DNA from: JBBQUN01 sp963717115
GTDB lineage: Bacteria; Actinomycetota; Acidimicrobiia; Acidimicrobiales; SZUA-35
Direction: 5' to 3'
Length of the DNA: 64,000 bases
Assembly (NCBI GenBank): GCA_963717115.1
Contig: CAVQVO010000009.1
Span: 682,001-746,000 of the forward strand
Below, one piece after another: positions 44,415-53,342 of the stretch (position 1 is the first letter of the stretch; every line of letters begins with the position of its first letter). Below the pieces are notes generated by a model. That model was not told where the DNA came from. It saw nothing but the letters and a program-made list of their open reading frames with translations, and ran no database searches. Made by a program: the position numbers and the translations under genes.

Positions 44415-45212
44415 ATGGAGAAGCATCTGGGCAGGAAGCTCGCGTTGGCCGGGGCGTTGGGGTTGCTCATGACGGTGATGGGCGTCAGTCCGGCGTCGGG
44501 GCAGTGGCCCGGTGGCGATCCGGCGAAACCGGGCAAGACCTCGGTTGGTGGTACCCCGGCGCCGGTCGAGCGGTCGCCGATGAGGCGACCCAAGCCCGGT
44601 CAGTCCACGGTCGGCGGGACCCACGACATCGTGCCGATGTTCAAGGTCGAGGCGCTTGGGTTCACTGCGCTCGACGAGTCGGGCGTCGACCTGCTGGGGT
44701 CCGACGAGATCTGGGTCGTGTGGGAGAGTCAAGGCAAGTGGGGCGGGACCTATGTGTTCGATGATGTCGACACGGGCGAGCACCGATCCATCCACGAGCA
44801 TCAGAGCTGCATCTACCCCATGGCGATCGAGTCGTCGATCGACGGGCGTATCGGTGACGGTTGGGTTTGTGAGGAAGCCGGGGCGCCGGGACCGGTGGAG
44901 TTCGAGGTCACCTTTTATGAGGACGATGTCGATACGCCGTTACCGCCCTTTTGCATGATGGTCACCTTGCATGCACCGTCACCACAGTGTGCCGATGATT
45001 GGCTCGGTACCGCTCGTCATTCGATGACCACGGCTGAGCTGGTCGGTGTCCTCCCGACGCCGGGTTCGAGCAAGATCTACCGCAGCGTCGCCATTGGTTG
45101 TCCGCCCGACGAGATCTGTGTCAATGGCGTCTTCGGCGGCGAGTACGAGATCGAGTTTCGGGTCACACGGATGGCCGACATGAGGGTCGAGCGATCCGTC
45201 ATCGCCCGCTGA
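44415..45212 (+). CDS. Secreted protein, paralogue of the gene at 63459
   Basis: Protein of 265 aa with a signal peptide (KHLGRKLALAGALGLLMTVMGVSPASGQ, cleavage after ASG or SGQ), a Pro/Gly-rich linker (residues 30-70) and a compact domain starting VPMFKVEALGFTALDESG. The domain has DEIWVVW, GTYVFDDVDTGEHRS and CIYPMAIESSIDGR, and at least five cysteines that may form disulfides. The same blocks are in the 63459 protein. No known family is recognised. Translation follows a structured leader. Confidence 0.85.
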   Translation: MEKHLGRKLALAGALGLLMTVMGVSPASGQWPGGDPAKPGKTSVGGTPAPVERSPMRRPKPGQSTVGGTHDIVPMFKVEALGFTALDESGVDLLGSDEIWVVWESQGKWGGTYVFDDVDTGEHRSIHEHQSCIYPMAIESSIDGRIGDGWVCEEAGAPGPVEFEVTFYEDDVDTPLPPFCMMVTLHAPSPQCADDWLGTARHSMTTAELVGVLPTPGSSKIYRSVAIGCPPDEICVNGVFGGEYEIEFRVTRMADMRVERSVIAR

Positions 45213-45526
45213 CCGAGGGCCCGTCGATGTCGGTCGGGTCCGATGGAATCCTGACCGTCCCCGCAGTGTCGTGGCGTTCGAGGTGGACTCCTTCAAGATT
45301 CGGCGACGTCCTTGACGAGCTGATCCCCACGCCCAGGGATGCAGGTTCACATCGTCGCTTCGGGAGTTGACCACCCACTCACGGTGGCTGGTCGGCGGCC
45401 ACGTGGCCGCCACCGCCCGAACCCGTCGTGCTCGCATCAGTCGTGGAACTCGACCGATGGAAACCGCCCCCGAACGCCGGCCGTGGGACGCCGACTCGTC
45501 GACCGCGGTGGCCCCGGTCGCTCGAG
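45213..45526. other. Intergenic stretch with an 18-bp perfect palindrome
   Basis: No gene visible. GGCGGCCACGTGGCCGCC at 45394-45411 is a perfect palindrome. It could serve as an operator or as a terminator-like structure between the two convergent genes. Confidence 0.5.
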
Positions 45527-46333
45527 CTACGGGTAGAAGTGGCGGAGCGCCCGGCTCAGCACGATCCCGGGGACGGTGGAGTGGAACTCGTCGTCGATCT
45601 CGATGCTCGAGAGCTCGAGGCCCACGTCGGTTCTCGACGAGAGCTGGGCAACGAACCGTCGCATGTCGTCGACCATGTCGAGACGAGTGGGCGGTGGCTT
45701 TGCCGGATGGTCGTCGGGGAGGTTCCGGCCTTCGAGGCGCCGGCCAGCGTCGGTCTCGAGCGACCCGATTCCGAAGAACACCTCGGACCGCAGGTCCGTG
45801 TCGGCGGATGCGCGCTCGAGGTCGAAGATTGCCTCGTTGTCCCACCAGAGCGATGGGCTGCTCAAGATGTAGCGATCGAACGGAGCCGTGTCCGACACCA
45901 GGGCGTAGGCGCCGAAGAGTCCGCCCAGCGAGTGACCGAAGTAGGTGAGGTGGCTCGCCGCCACCGGGTTTCGGACGGTGAGCCAGGGGTGGAGTTCGGT
46001 GCGGATGAAGCCGAGGAAGTCGTCTGCGTGTCCGGAGCCGGTGACGTGTTCGCTTGCGGTGGGAGTGAGGTCTCGTGTCCTGGTTTCGACGGTGTCGATG
46101 ACGGCGTTGGCGCCGGGGTAGCCGATACCCACGACGAGCAGCGCCGGGATGAGTCCTGGGATCTGCATGAGCCGGACCGTGTCGACGGTCAGACCGAAGA
46201 GGCCGTTGGCGTCCGTGACGAGCAGGATGGCTTCGGGGTCCTGCCCACAGTGCCCGATGAAGACACGGAAGGTCTCGCCGACAGCGGCTGACCAGATGTC
46301 GTGGACCTCGGTACCGCCCAGCGACTGAGTCAC
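45527..46333 (-). CDS. Alpha/beta-hydrolase, esterase-D/IroE-like
   Basis: Protein of 268 aa from GTG 46333. The nucleophile elbow is YFGHSLGGLFGAYAL (GxSxGG). LLVTDANGLFG and LVVGIGYPGANAVIDTVETRTRDLTP before it and FDRYILSSPSLWWDNE after it are typical of putative esterases of the enterochelin-esterase/EsteraseD group. The His is probably in DEFHSTVPG. Cytoplasmic, substrate unknown. Confidence 0.85.
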   Translation of the reverse strand: MTQSLGGTEVHDIWSAAVGETFRVFIGHCGQDPEAILLVTDANGLFGLTVDTVRLMQIPGLIPALLVVGIGYPGANAVIDTVETRTRDLTPTASEHVTGSGHADDFLGFIRTELHPWLTVRNPVAASHLTYFGHSLGGLFGAYALVSDTAPFDRYILSSPSLWWDNEAIFDLERASADTDLRSEVFFGIGSLETDAGRRLEGRNLPDDHPAKPPPTRLDMVDDMRRFVAQLSSRTDVGLELSSIEIDDEFHSTVPGIVLSRALRHFYP

Positions 46334-46505
46334 CCGGTCAGTCTTTCACGTGGCGAGGATCACGAGGTGAGGGATTCGGGGCCTTCCCATGCGCATCAGT
46401 GAGCGTTCGTGTTTGCGGTGCGCATGGCGGGCGATCGGTGGCGAGCTGGCGAGCGCCGTTGCTCGACCGGTCCCGCCGGCCCTGTTTGGCGGGATCGCCC
46501 GGTTG

Positions 46506-46943
46506 TCAGGGCTTCTTCAGCTCTTGCGCCAGCATCACGAGGATGCCGCTCGGTCCACGGACATAGGTCAGTTTGTACATGTCTTGGTAGGTGGCGACAC
46601 CGCGCAGCGGGTGGCAGCCGTGCCTCGCTGCGACCTCGAGCGCGTCGTCGATGTCATCGACCGAGAAGGCGACACGGTGCATGCCGATCTCGTTGGGCTC
46701 GGTTGGCTCGGTCTCGATTGCGTCGGGATGGATGTATTCGAAGAGCTCGAGGCGGCCGTTGCCATCCGGGGTTTGGAGCATGGCGATGTTGGCATGATTG
46801 CGGTCGAGGCCGACCGCGATGTCGGTCCACTCTCCGCTGACCGTGTCACGGCCCACGATCGTCAGGCCGAGGTCGGTGAAGAAGGCGATTGCGGCTTCGA
46901 GGTCGCGGACGGCGATGCCGACATTCTCCAGTTTGATGGGCAC
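46506..46943 (-). CDS. VOC-family protein (glyoxalase/dioxygenase fold)
   Basis: Protein of 145 aa: KLENVGIAVRDLEAAIAFFTDLGL is the first beta-alpha-beta unit, RLELFEYIHP and MHRVAFSVDDIDDALEVAARHG the second. His, Glu and His at the metal positions are visible. Probable metalloenzyme with unknown substrate. It lies alone between the esterase and the dehydrogenase. Confidence 0.85.
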   Translation of the reverse strand: MPIKLENVGIAVRDLEAAIAFFTDLGLTIVGRDTVSGEWTDIAVGLDRNHANIAMLQTPDGNGRLELFEYIHPDAIETEPTEPNEIGMHRVAFSVDDIDDALEVAARHGCHPLRGVATYQDMYKLTYVRGPSGILVMLAQELKKP

Positions 46944-47070
46944 GGCCGAACGCTACAGCGCTGAAGGATCTCGACAGATTCGTCCCGTGAACGTGTCATC
47001 AGAACGGCGGTGGTAACCGCCCTCGTGGCCATCGACGGCAGCGTGAGCGCTCCCGGCGACCGGGGGTGGA

Positions 47071-48117
47071 TCAGCGAGACGGCACGACGACGATCTTGGC
47101 TCGGGCGTGACCTGAACCGATCTCGGCGAGCGCCTCGGCGACTCCATCGAGCCCGACCACGCGGTCGATCTGCGGGACGAGTCGGTGTGACCTCACGAGC
47201 TCGCCGAGGAACCGCAGATCCTCGTCGTTGGGCGCAGCGGTGAAGTTGTGGAACGAGGCGTCGGCCCGCAGGAAGGCCATCCGGGCACGCAGGAGGTACG
47301 GCAGCGGGTCGACCCAGCGGTTGGCCTTCGGGCCGCTGATGGCCACGTACCGTCCCCCGGGGCGCATCACGCTGCGGACCTCGCGTGGGCGCCGGTTGCC
47401 GACGTTGTCGAGCATCACGTCGAAGCGCGCGCCACCGGCGACGAAGTCGTCGCGGGTGTAGTCGATCACCTCGTCGGCACCGAGCGCGCTCACCATCTCG
47501 ACGTTGCGGCTGCTGCACACCGCCGTCACCTCGGCACCGAGTGCTTTGGCGATCTGGACCGCCATGGTGCCCACGCCGCCGGCGGCGCCGTTGACCAGCA
47601 CGCGGTCTCCGGGCTGGACGGCGCCGTGGGTGCGAAGTCCCTGCAGGGCGGTCAGCCCGGCGACGGGGATGGCGGCCGCGGATTCGAATGGCACACCGTC
47701 GGGGATGGGCGCGACGTGGTCCTCCGTCACGGTGAGGTACCGGCCACAACCGCCGCCCGGGCCCTCGCCGAACACCGTGTCGCCGACCCGGAATCGGGTG
47801 ACGCCGTCGCCGACTCCGACGACCACACCGGCGAGGTCGGCGCCACGCACGAACCGCTTGGGCCGCCGCAGGCCGAACATCAGCCGCATCAGGTACGGCG
47901 TGCCGGTGAGGAAGTGCCAATCGAGGGCGTTCAGGGACGACGCCCGCACCTCGACGAGCAGCTCGCCGTCGGCCGGTGTGGGCACGGGGAGCTCCTCGAG
48001 CGTCAACACGTCCGGGCCGCCGTAGGTGCGGGCCGTGAGCACCCGCATCGTGGTCGGGGTGGGCTTCGCATCTGCGGGGTCCGGTGAGTGCTCGGGGGTG
48101 GCCGTCGGGGAAGGCAT
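47071..48117 (-). CDS. MDR-family NADPH:quinone-reductase-like dehydrogenase
   Basis: Protein of 348 aa from ATG 48117. The GroES-like half has ARTYGGPDVLTLEELPVP and GADLAGVVVGVGDGVTRFRVGDTVFG; the Rossmann half has VLVNGAAGGVGTMAVQIAKALGAEVTAV, the AGGVG cofactor loop. Zinc ligands are missing, so it is of the quinone oxidoreductase type. It is divergent from the TetR gene and should be controlled by it through the double operator at 48144-48175. Confidence 0.88.
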   Translation of the reverse strand: MPSPTATPEHSPDPADAKPTPTTMRVLTARTYGGPDVLTLEELPVPTPADGELLVEVRASSLNALDWHFLTGTPYLMRLMFGLRRPKRFVRGADLAGVVVGVGDGVTRFRVGDTVFGEGPGGGCGRYLTVTEDHVAPIPDGVPFESAAAIPVAGLTALQGLRTHGAVQPGDRVLVNGAAGGVGTMAVQIAKALGAEVTAVCSSRNVEMVSALGADEVIDYTRDDFVAGGARFDVMLDNVGNRRPREVRSVMRPGGRYVAISGPKANRWVDPLPYLLRARMAFLRADASFHNFTAAPNDEDLRFLGELVRSHRLVPQIDRVVGLDGVAEALAEIGSGHARAKIVVVPSR

Positions 48118-48143
48118 CACGATCTCCAGTTCTGATGGGGTAC

Positions 48144-48175
48144 GTACACTGTACGTCCTTCGGCGTACAGTGTAC
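48144..48175. promoter_or_regulatory. Double TetR operator between the dehydrogenase and tetR
   Basis: GTACACTGTAC (48144-48154) and GTACAGTGTAC (48165-48175) are exact reverse complements of each other with a 10-bp spacer, and each is almost a palindrome on its own (GTACA-N-TGTAC). Both divergent starts are within 30 bp. This fits two repressor dimers and mutual control of both genes. Confidence 0.75.
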
Positions 48176-48185
48176 AGTGCGGAGT

Positions 48186-48833
48186 GTGACGACCCCGACC
48201 AGCGATCGCGCACCTCTCGATCGCGATGCGATCGTCGCCGGAGGGGTTGCCTTCGCCGACGAGCGCGGAACCGACGCCCTGTCGATGCGCAAGCTCGCCG
48301 CAGGGCTCGGCTACGAGGTGATGTCGCTGTACAACCACGTCGCCAGCAAGGCCGAGGTGCTCACGCTGATGGTCGACACCGTGGCCGCCGAGATCCCCGA
48401 CCCGGACCCCGCCGCCGAACCACTCCTCGCCGTGCGCGCCCTCGCCGTCGACACCCGGGCGGCGCTCGTTCGGCATCCGTGGGCGGCGTCGCTGTGGCTA
48501 CGCCAACTCCCCGGCCCGGCCCGCGTGCGGCACATGGAGAACCACCTCGCAGCCCTCGCCGCCACCGACTTGTCGCCCCGGGTGGCGCACCTGGCGTTCC
48601 ACGCCGTCAACAACCACGTGATCGGCTACACCCTGCAGGAACAGGCGATGGCGTACGTCACGCCGACCGAGGGCGACGCCGAGGCGCTCGCCCGCTCGTT
48701 CATGGAGGGGCTCTCCGAGAACGACGCCCCCCACACGATCATCCACGTTCGCCAGCACCTCGACGGCGACACGGCGAGCAGCTTCGAACTGGTGCTCGAT
48801 CTCATCCTCGAGGGCCTTGCCCGGCTGGACTGA
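48186..48833 (+). CDS. TetR-family repressor (TetR class, C-terminal TetR_C)
   Basis: Protein of 215 aa from GTG 48186. The helix-turn-helix is LDRDAIVAGGVAFADERGTDALSMRKLAAGLGYEVMSLYNHVASKAEVLTLM, near that of TetR itself (LSMRxLAxxLGVxxxxLYxHVxxK). The C-terminal helical domain binds an inducer. The gene starts 11 bp after the double operator, so it should repress itself and the dehydrogenase. Confidence 0.92.
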   Translation: MTTPTSDRAPLDRDAIVAGGVAFADERGTDALSMRKLAAGLGYEVMSLYNHVASKAEVLTLMVDTVAAEIPDPDPAAEPLLAVRALAVDTRAALVRHPWAASLWLRQLPGPARVRHMENHLAALAATDLSPRVAHLAFHAVNNHVIGYTLQEQAMAYVTPTEGDAEALARSFMEGLSENDAPHTIIHVRQHLDGDTASSFELVLDLILEGLARLD

Positions 48834-49019
48834 GCGCGGGCCGCGAGCCTCAGCGGGAGGCCGGACCCGGGCCGACGCACGTGATCGAACCGTGTCGAGT
48901 CGTCGGACATGACCGAGCGTGAAGCCAGGGCAGGCGGTCGAGGGTTTCGTGAAGGGTCGGGCGGGTAGGGCGCCGGCCATGATGACATTCGTGGTCCCGC
49001 CGATGAAAGCCGCCCACTC

Positions 49020-49667
49020 ATGATCGTGTCGATCGTCGGGGGGCACGGATCGGTGGCCCGGCTGCTCACGCCGCTCCTCACGTCCCGGGGTCACACCGTC
49101 CGCGGCCTGGTCCGGAACACCGATCATTTCGACGACCTCCGCGACGACGGTGCCCGCCCCGTCCTCTGCGACCTCGAATCGGCAGCCGACGACGAGCTCG
49201 ACGCGGCCCTGGAATCGAGCGACGTGGTGGTGTTCGCCGCCGGAGCCGGGCCGAACAGCGGGCCCGAACGCAAGAAGACACTCGACCGGGACGGGGCGAT
49301 CCGATCCGTTCGGTCTGCGATGCGGGTCGGCGCCGATCGATTCGTGATCGTCAGTTCCATGGGTGCCGATGACCCACCGAGCGACGACGAGACCTTCAGC
49401 GTCTACCTGCGAGCCAAGGCGGCAGCCGACGAGGCGGCCCGAGAGGCCGACATCGACGCCACGATCGTGCGACCGGGTGGCCTGACCGACGACGAGCCGA
49501 CGGGGGCGGTGCGACTTGCCGAGACGACGGGCCGAGGCGAGATCCCGCGCGGCGACGTCGCCGCCGTACTGGCCGAACTGATCGACACCGATCGGGGCCG
49601 CGGCCTCACGTTCGAACTCATCGGGGGCGACACCGCCGTCGCCGATGCGGTGGCGGCGCTCGACTGA
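49020..49667 (+). CDS. NAD(P)-binding SDR/NmrA-like protein
   Basis: Protein of 215 aa. It begins MIVSIVGGHGSVARLLTPLL, the GGxGxxA dinucleotide motif of atypical SDRs, and has VVVFAAGAG, FVIVSSMGAD and IDATIVRPGGLTDDEPTG. This is the short NAD(P)H-binding form (YwnB/YtfG-like). It probably acts as an oxidoreductase or redox sensor. Stands alone. Confidence 0.87.
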   Translation: MIVSIVGGHGSVARLLTPLLTSRGHTVRGLVRNTDHFDDLRDDGARPVLCDLESAADDELDAALESSDVVVFAAGAGPNSGPERKKTLDRDGAIRSVRSAMRVGADRFVIVSSMGADDPPSDDETFSVYLRAKAAADEAAREADIDATIVRPGGLTDDEPTGAVRLAETTGRGEIPRGDVAAVLAELIDTDRGRGLTFELIGGDTAVADAVAALD

Positions 49668-49683
49668 TCCCTGCTCGGTCCGG

Positions 49684-50214
49684 TCAGCCGGTGACCCGAG
49701 CTTGGGGCTGGGCGACGAAGGCCGTCTCGAGCGCCTTCTGATGGTGGCGTTGCAGATCGGCGAGCTGGGCCTTCGCTCGCTCGAGGTGGAGGGACACGTC
49801 GGGCATCGAGGGGTGTTCGGCGGTGCCGGCGACGGTCTCGACGACGACCCAGAGCCGGAGTTTGGCGTTGACGCCGGCGACCAGCGCCTCGAGTTCGATC
49901 ACGCGGCTCAGGGGCGAATAGGACCGGACCCGGCCGTTGGGCTTGAGACGGCCGGCGATCTCGCCCGCTCGGAGCGCGAGTCGTTTGAACTGGCAGGGCC
50001 CGGCGCCGACGGCGGCCAGGACCTCGACGAGCGTCGCCCGCTCGTCGTCGAGTTCGGGGAGGAACCGGTCGACGAGATAGCGGCCCAGTTCGGTGTCGGT
50101 GTTGGACGCGGCGCAGCGACGGGCCAGCGCATGACCGGCCTGTGACGCGGCGTCGTGATCCTGCAGGTAGATCACGAGCAGGTGCGTCGGATCGCTCACG
50201 ATCGGACTCGCCAT
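49684..50214 (-). CDS. Helical protein of unknown function
   Basis: Protein of 176 aa from ATG 50214; longer upstream readings overlap the oxidoreductase and are rejected. All-helical pattern with LVIYLQDHDAASQAGHALARRCA, LGRYLVDRFLPELDDERATLVEVLAAVGAG, and LSRVIELEALVAGVNAKLRLWVVVE. The HDAA and EL..E spacing recalls ferritin-like or hemerythrin-like bundles, but metal ligands are not sure. Confidence 0.65.
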   Translation of the reverse strand: MASPIVSDPTHLLVIYLQDHDAASQAGHALARRCAASNTDTELGRYLVDRFLPELDDERATLVEVLAAVGAGPCQFKRLALRAGEIAGRLKPNGRVRSYSPLSRVIELEALVAGVNAKLRLWVVVETVAGTAEHPSMPDVSLHLERAKAQLADLQRHHQKALETAFVAQPQARVTG

Positions 50215-50258
50215 GGGGACTCCTCGAACGGTTGGAGGATGGAAGGGGTCGGGCCCCC

Positions 50259-51203
50259 TTACCCGTTCGAGGGCGGTCCGAAACGCGTCGTGGTCGGCTC
50301 GAGGTCGACGGACCGGTAGGCCGCCTCGACGATCCGCATGGCCGTGAGTCCGACCTCGGCGGAGGCGACCGGGGTGTCGCCCGTGGCGCAGCAGTGGGCG
50401 AAGTCGGCCATCTGGGCCCGATACATCGGCAGCGAACAGTGCTCGTAGCCGTCCGGGGGCGGCGAGTCGGCCGTGAACTCGGGCCAGATGCGTCGATGAC
50501 CGCCGGTTCCGTAGACCTCGGTCTCGGCCTCGACGCCGTCGAGGCGCGGTTGCCACCAGCCGAACTCGACGACGCTGCGGACGCCCCCCGACCAGTCGAT
50601 GATGACCACGCCGTCGTCCTCGACCTCGTAGTCGCCGTATGCGGTTCCGAAGGAGGCGTGGACTCGTGACGGTTGCGGGTCGCCGAGCAGGAACCGGGCG
50701 GTGTCGATGGCATGGATCCCCATGTCGATCAGCGCCCCACCACCGGAGAGCGCCGGATCGGTGAACCAGCCGCTCGGTCCCCAGCCGGCGTGGATGCCGT
50801 AGCCACGGGTGCGGACCGGACGGCCGACGGCGCCGGCGGCGATGCGGTCACGGAAGGCGATGACCTCGTCGCGGTAGCGCCACATGTGGCCGACGAGCAG
50901 GGTGCGGCCCGTTGCGGCGGCGGTCGCGGCGATCTCCTCGGCTTCGGCGACCGTGATGGCCATCGGCTTGTCGAGCAGGACGTGTTTGCCGGCCTCCAGC
51001 GCCGCCATGGCCTGGCGGTGGTGGAGCGCATTGGGCGTCCCGACGACGACGGCGTCGACGTCGTCGGCCCGAGCCGCGGCTTGCCAGTCGTCGGTCGACC
51101 GGCAGATGTGCGTGATCTCCAGGCCGCAGGCCCGGGCGGCCCGTTCGTGCATCGTCCCGATGAAGCCGTGTCCGAGCAGGGCCAGACGCAGGGGACGGCT
51201 CAC
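50259..51203 (-). CDS. Gfo/Idh/MocA-family sugar or inositol dehydrogenase
   Basis: Protein of 314 aa. The nucleotide-binding part has LALLGHGFIGTMHERAA and VVVGTPNALHHRQAMAALEAGKHVLLDKPMAIT, with the EKP-like DKP motif. The substrate domain has SGGGALIDMGIHAIDTARFLLG (Asp and His of the active site). It oxidises a sugar, inositol or amino sugar with NAD(P). It overlaps the DegT gene stop by 4 bp. Confidence 0.92.
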   Translation of the reverse strand: MSRPLRLALLGHGFIGTMHERAARACGLEITHICRSTDDWQAAARADDVDAVVVGTPNALHHRQAMAALEAGKHVLLDKPMAITVAEAEEIAATAAATGRTLLVGHMWRYRDEVIAFRDRIAAGAVGRPVRTRGYGIHAGWGPSGWFTDPALSGGGALIDMGIHAIDTARFLLGDPQPSRVHASFGTAYGDYEVEDDGVVIIDWSGGVRSVVEFGWWQPRLDGVEAETEVYGTGGHRRIWPEFTADSPPPDGYEHCSLPMYRAQMADFAHCCATGDTPVASAEVGLTAMRIVEAAYRSVDLEPTTTRFGPPSNG

Positions 51204-52456
51204 GGGCGCTCACCGGTGCCGAGACGGTCGACGATCCGGGCCGCATCGGTCTGGATGCGTGCCGCGGCGCGGGCCACGTCGAGCACGTCGTCCCGCTCGG
51301 CCAGCAACAGCCGGTGCTGCAGCCAGACGGTGCTCGCTGCGGCGTGCTGGGCCCGGGGGAGATCCAGCGCTGCGTAGTCGAGGTCGGGGGCGTGTTGTCG
51401 GAGCCGGGGTGCGAAGCGGTGATCGCGGAACAGGGCGAGGTCGCTGAGCGAGGGATACGACACGCTCATCGGGACACCCTCGGCGGCGAGGGCCCGTTCG
51501 AAGCCCGCCAGCGAGAGCCCGGCGAACTGGTCGCGGTCGTAGTGGAACACGAAGCAGTAGTTGCCCTGGGAGTCCATGCGCGGGTCCCGGCGCGGGGTCC
51601 GCAGCCCGGGGATCTCGTCGAGCGCGGCGTTGAGCGCGATCGCGTTCTCGTTGCGGATGCGGTTCTGTTCGGGGAAACGGCCGAGTTGGGCCCGCAGGAC
51701 CGCCCCCTGCCACTCGGTCATCCGCAGGTTCGAGCCGTAGGTGGCGTGGTGGTAGAACCACTCGTCCTTCACCCGGCCGCAGTCGGCGTAGGCCCAGGCG
51801 CGATCGCCGAGCTCCTCGTCGTTGCCGATCAGGACACCGCCCTCGCCGGCGGTCATGAGCTTGGACCGCTGCATCGAGAAGCTGCCGAAGTCTCCCCACG
51901 AGCCGACCCCGCGCCCTCGCCAGAACGTGCCGTGGGCATGGGCGCAGTCCTCGATCAGGCGCAGGCCGCGACGGGCGCAGAGTTCGGTGAGTGCGTCGAG
52001 GTCGGCGGCCGCCCCGGCGACGTGAACGGCGATGATGGCCCTGGTGCGCGGGGTCACGGCGGCCTCGGCCGCCGACACGTCGATGCACAGGGTGTCGGGA
52101 TCGATGTCGACGAGGACCGGCGTGGCGTTGACGGCGAGTACCGCTCCCGCCGAGGCCACGAAGGTCATGCCGGGCACGATGACCTCGTCGCCCTCGCCGA
52201 CGTCGCAGGCGATGAGTGCCGCCTCGAGCGTGTGGGTGCCATTGGTCAGGGCCAGCCCGAAACGGGCGCCGTGGTAGGCGGCGAAGTCGGCTGCGAAACC
52301 GGCCGCCACCGTGCCGTCGCCCTGCCACCAGCCGCCGGCATCGAGGACACCGAGCAGCCCTTCGCGTTCGCCGTCGTCCCACACCGGCCAGGCCGGGTAG
52401 TCGGAGGAGCGGATCGGGGTGCCGCCGAGGATGGCGGGGCGGTCGTCGGTGGTCAT
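51200..52456 (-). CDS. DegT/DnrJ/EryC1/StrS-family aminotransferase
   Basis: Protein of 418 aa. PLP contacts: TNGTHTLEAALIA, DVGEGDEVIVPGMTFVASAGAVL, IEDCAHAHGTFWRGRGVG, and the Schiff-base Lys in FSMQRSKLMTAGEGGV. The sequence GGTPIR..YPAWP at the N-terminus and the Lys motif are nearest to the StsC-like group (scyllo-inosose or 3-amino-5-hydroxybenzoate aminotransferases). Together with the Gfo/Idh/MocA dehydrogenase it could turn a keto-sugar or keto-cyclitol into an amine. Confidence 0.92.
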   Translation of the reverse strand: MTTDDRPAILGGTPIRSSDYPAWPVWDDGEREGLLGVLDAGGWWQGDGTVAAGFAADFAAYHGARFGLALTNGTHTLEAALIACDVGEGDEVIVPGMTFVASAGAVLAVNATPVLVDIDPDTLCIDVSAAEAAVTPRTRAIIAVHVAGAAADLDALTELCARRGLRLIEDCAHAHGTFWRGRGVGSWGDFGSFSMQRSKLMTAGEGGVLIGNDEELGDRAWAYADCGRVKDEWFYHHATYGSNLRMTEWQGAVLRAQLGRFPEQNRIRNENAIALNAALDEIPGLRTPRRDPRMDSQGNYCFVFHYDRDQFAGLSLAGFERALAAEGVPMSVSYPSLSDLALFRDHRFAPRLRQHAPDLDYAALDLPRAQHAAASTVWLQHRLLLAERDDVLDVARAAARIQTDAARIVDRLGTGERP

Positions 52457-53295
52457 GGTCGTCGCACACCGATGCGGTCGAGCGCCCCGGCCAGCCCGCC
52501 GAAGGTCACGACCCGGAACTCCTCGGCGGCCGGTAGGCCGTGGGCGGCGCCGGTGCGCTCCGATCCGGCTCGCACCAGCAGCTCCATCAGTGGCCCGACG
52601 TCACCGGAGGCGACCGTGTCGGCGGCGATCGGGAGGTCCCAGCCGCCGGTGTGCGCCTGGAGGCACAGCTGGTTGGCGAAGTTCGTCATCATCGTGACGT
52701 GCGCGCCGGCGGCCTCGATCTTCCGGTCGAGCGTGGACGAGATGTCGACCACGTCGGTGACGTCGGTGACGCGGCGCCCGAAGTACCACCGCTCGAAACA
52801 GCCGTGAAGGGGCAGTCCCTCGGCGAGATGCTCGGGGTGGTGCTTGTCGAACTGGCTGGTCCAGAACGCCTCGTCGGTCGCCGCGGCGACGGCGAGGTGG
52901 TCCTGGTTGTCCTCGCCGTAGCCGGCGTAGGGATCGAACGTCACCAACGCGTAGGGGCGATGGGTTCGCACCTGCCGGATGATCTGTTCGCGCAGGGCCA
53001 CCTCGCTGGCGTCGCCCAGGGTGTCGGTGGGGTGGCCCAGTTCGACGATCTCGGCCACGCCGAGGATGTCGCAGGCCCGCCGGAACTCGTGGGTGTTGGC
53101 GGTGATGGTCTCGGTCTCGGACAGGCCGAGCGAGTCCCAGCGGTCGTCGGTCGTCCGAACCACGACCACGCGCCAGCCGGCTGCCGCCCAGGCCGCCACG
53201 GTGCCGCCGAGGAACAGCGCCACGTCGTCGGCGTGAGCGATCACGACCAGGATCACCCGGTCCTCGCCAGGCTCGATCCGACGCACCGAAGGCAT
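52453..53295 (-). CDS. PIG-L-family deacetylase
   Basis: Protein of about 280 aa from ATG 53295; GTG 53340, 2 nt after the amidase stop, is another option. It starts with RVILVVIAHADDVALFLGGT, where the usual zinc motif HPDD reads HADD. EIVELGHPTDT and YAGYGEDNQDHLAVAAATDEAF (HxxH/DHxxV) complete the zinc site. PIG-L enzymes remove N-acetyl groups from amino sugars or cyclitol glycosides. It is within an operon with the aminotransferase and dehydrogenase. Confidence 0.88.
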   Translation of the reverse strand: MPSVRRIEPGEDRVILVVIAHADDVALFLGGTVAAWAAAGWRVVVVRTTDDRWDSLGLSETETITANTHEFRRACDILGVAEIVELGHPTDTLGDASEVALREQIIRQVRTHRPYALVTFDPYAGYGEDNQDHLAVAAATDEAFWTSQFDKHHPEHLAEGLPLHGCFERWYFGRRVTDVTDVVDISSTLDRKIEAAGAHVTMMTNFANQLCLQAHTGGWDLPIAADTVASGDVGPLMELLVRAGSERTGAAHGLPAAEEFRVVTFGGLAGALDRIGVRRP

Positions 53296-53342
53296 GGCCG
53301 AGCCCTGACCGCGAGCCGGTTCGGGCTCGATCGCGAACACGG

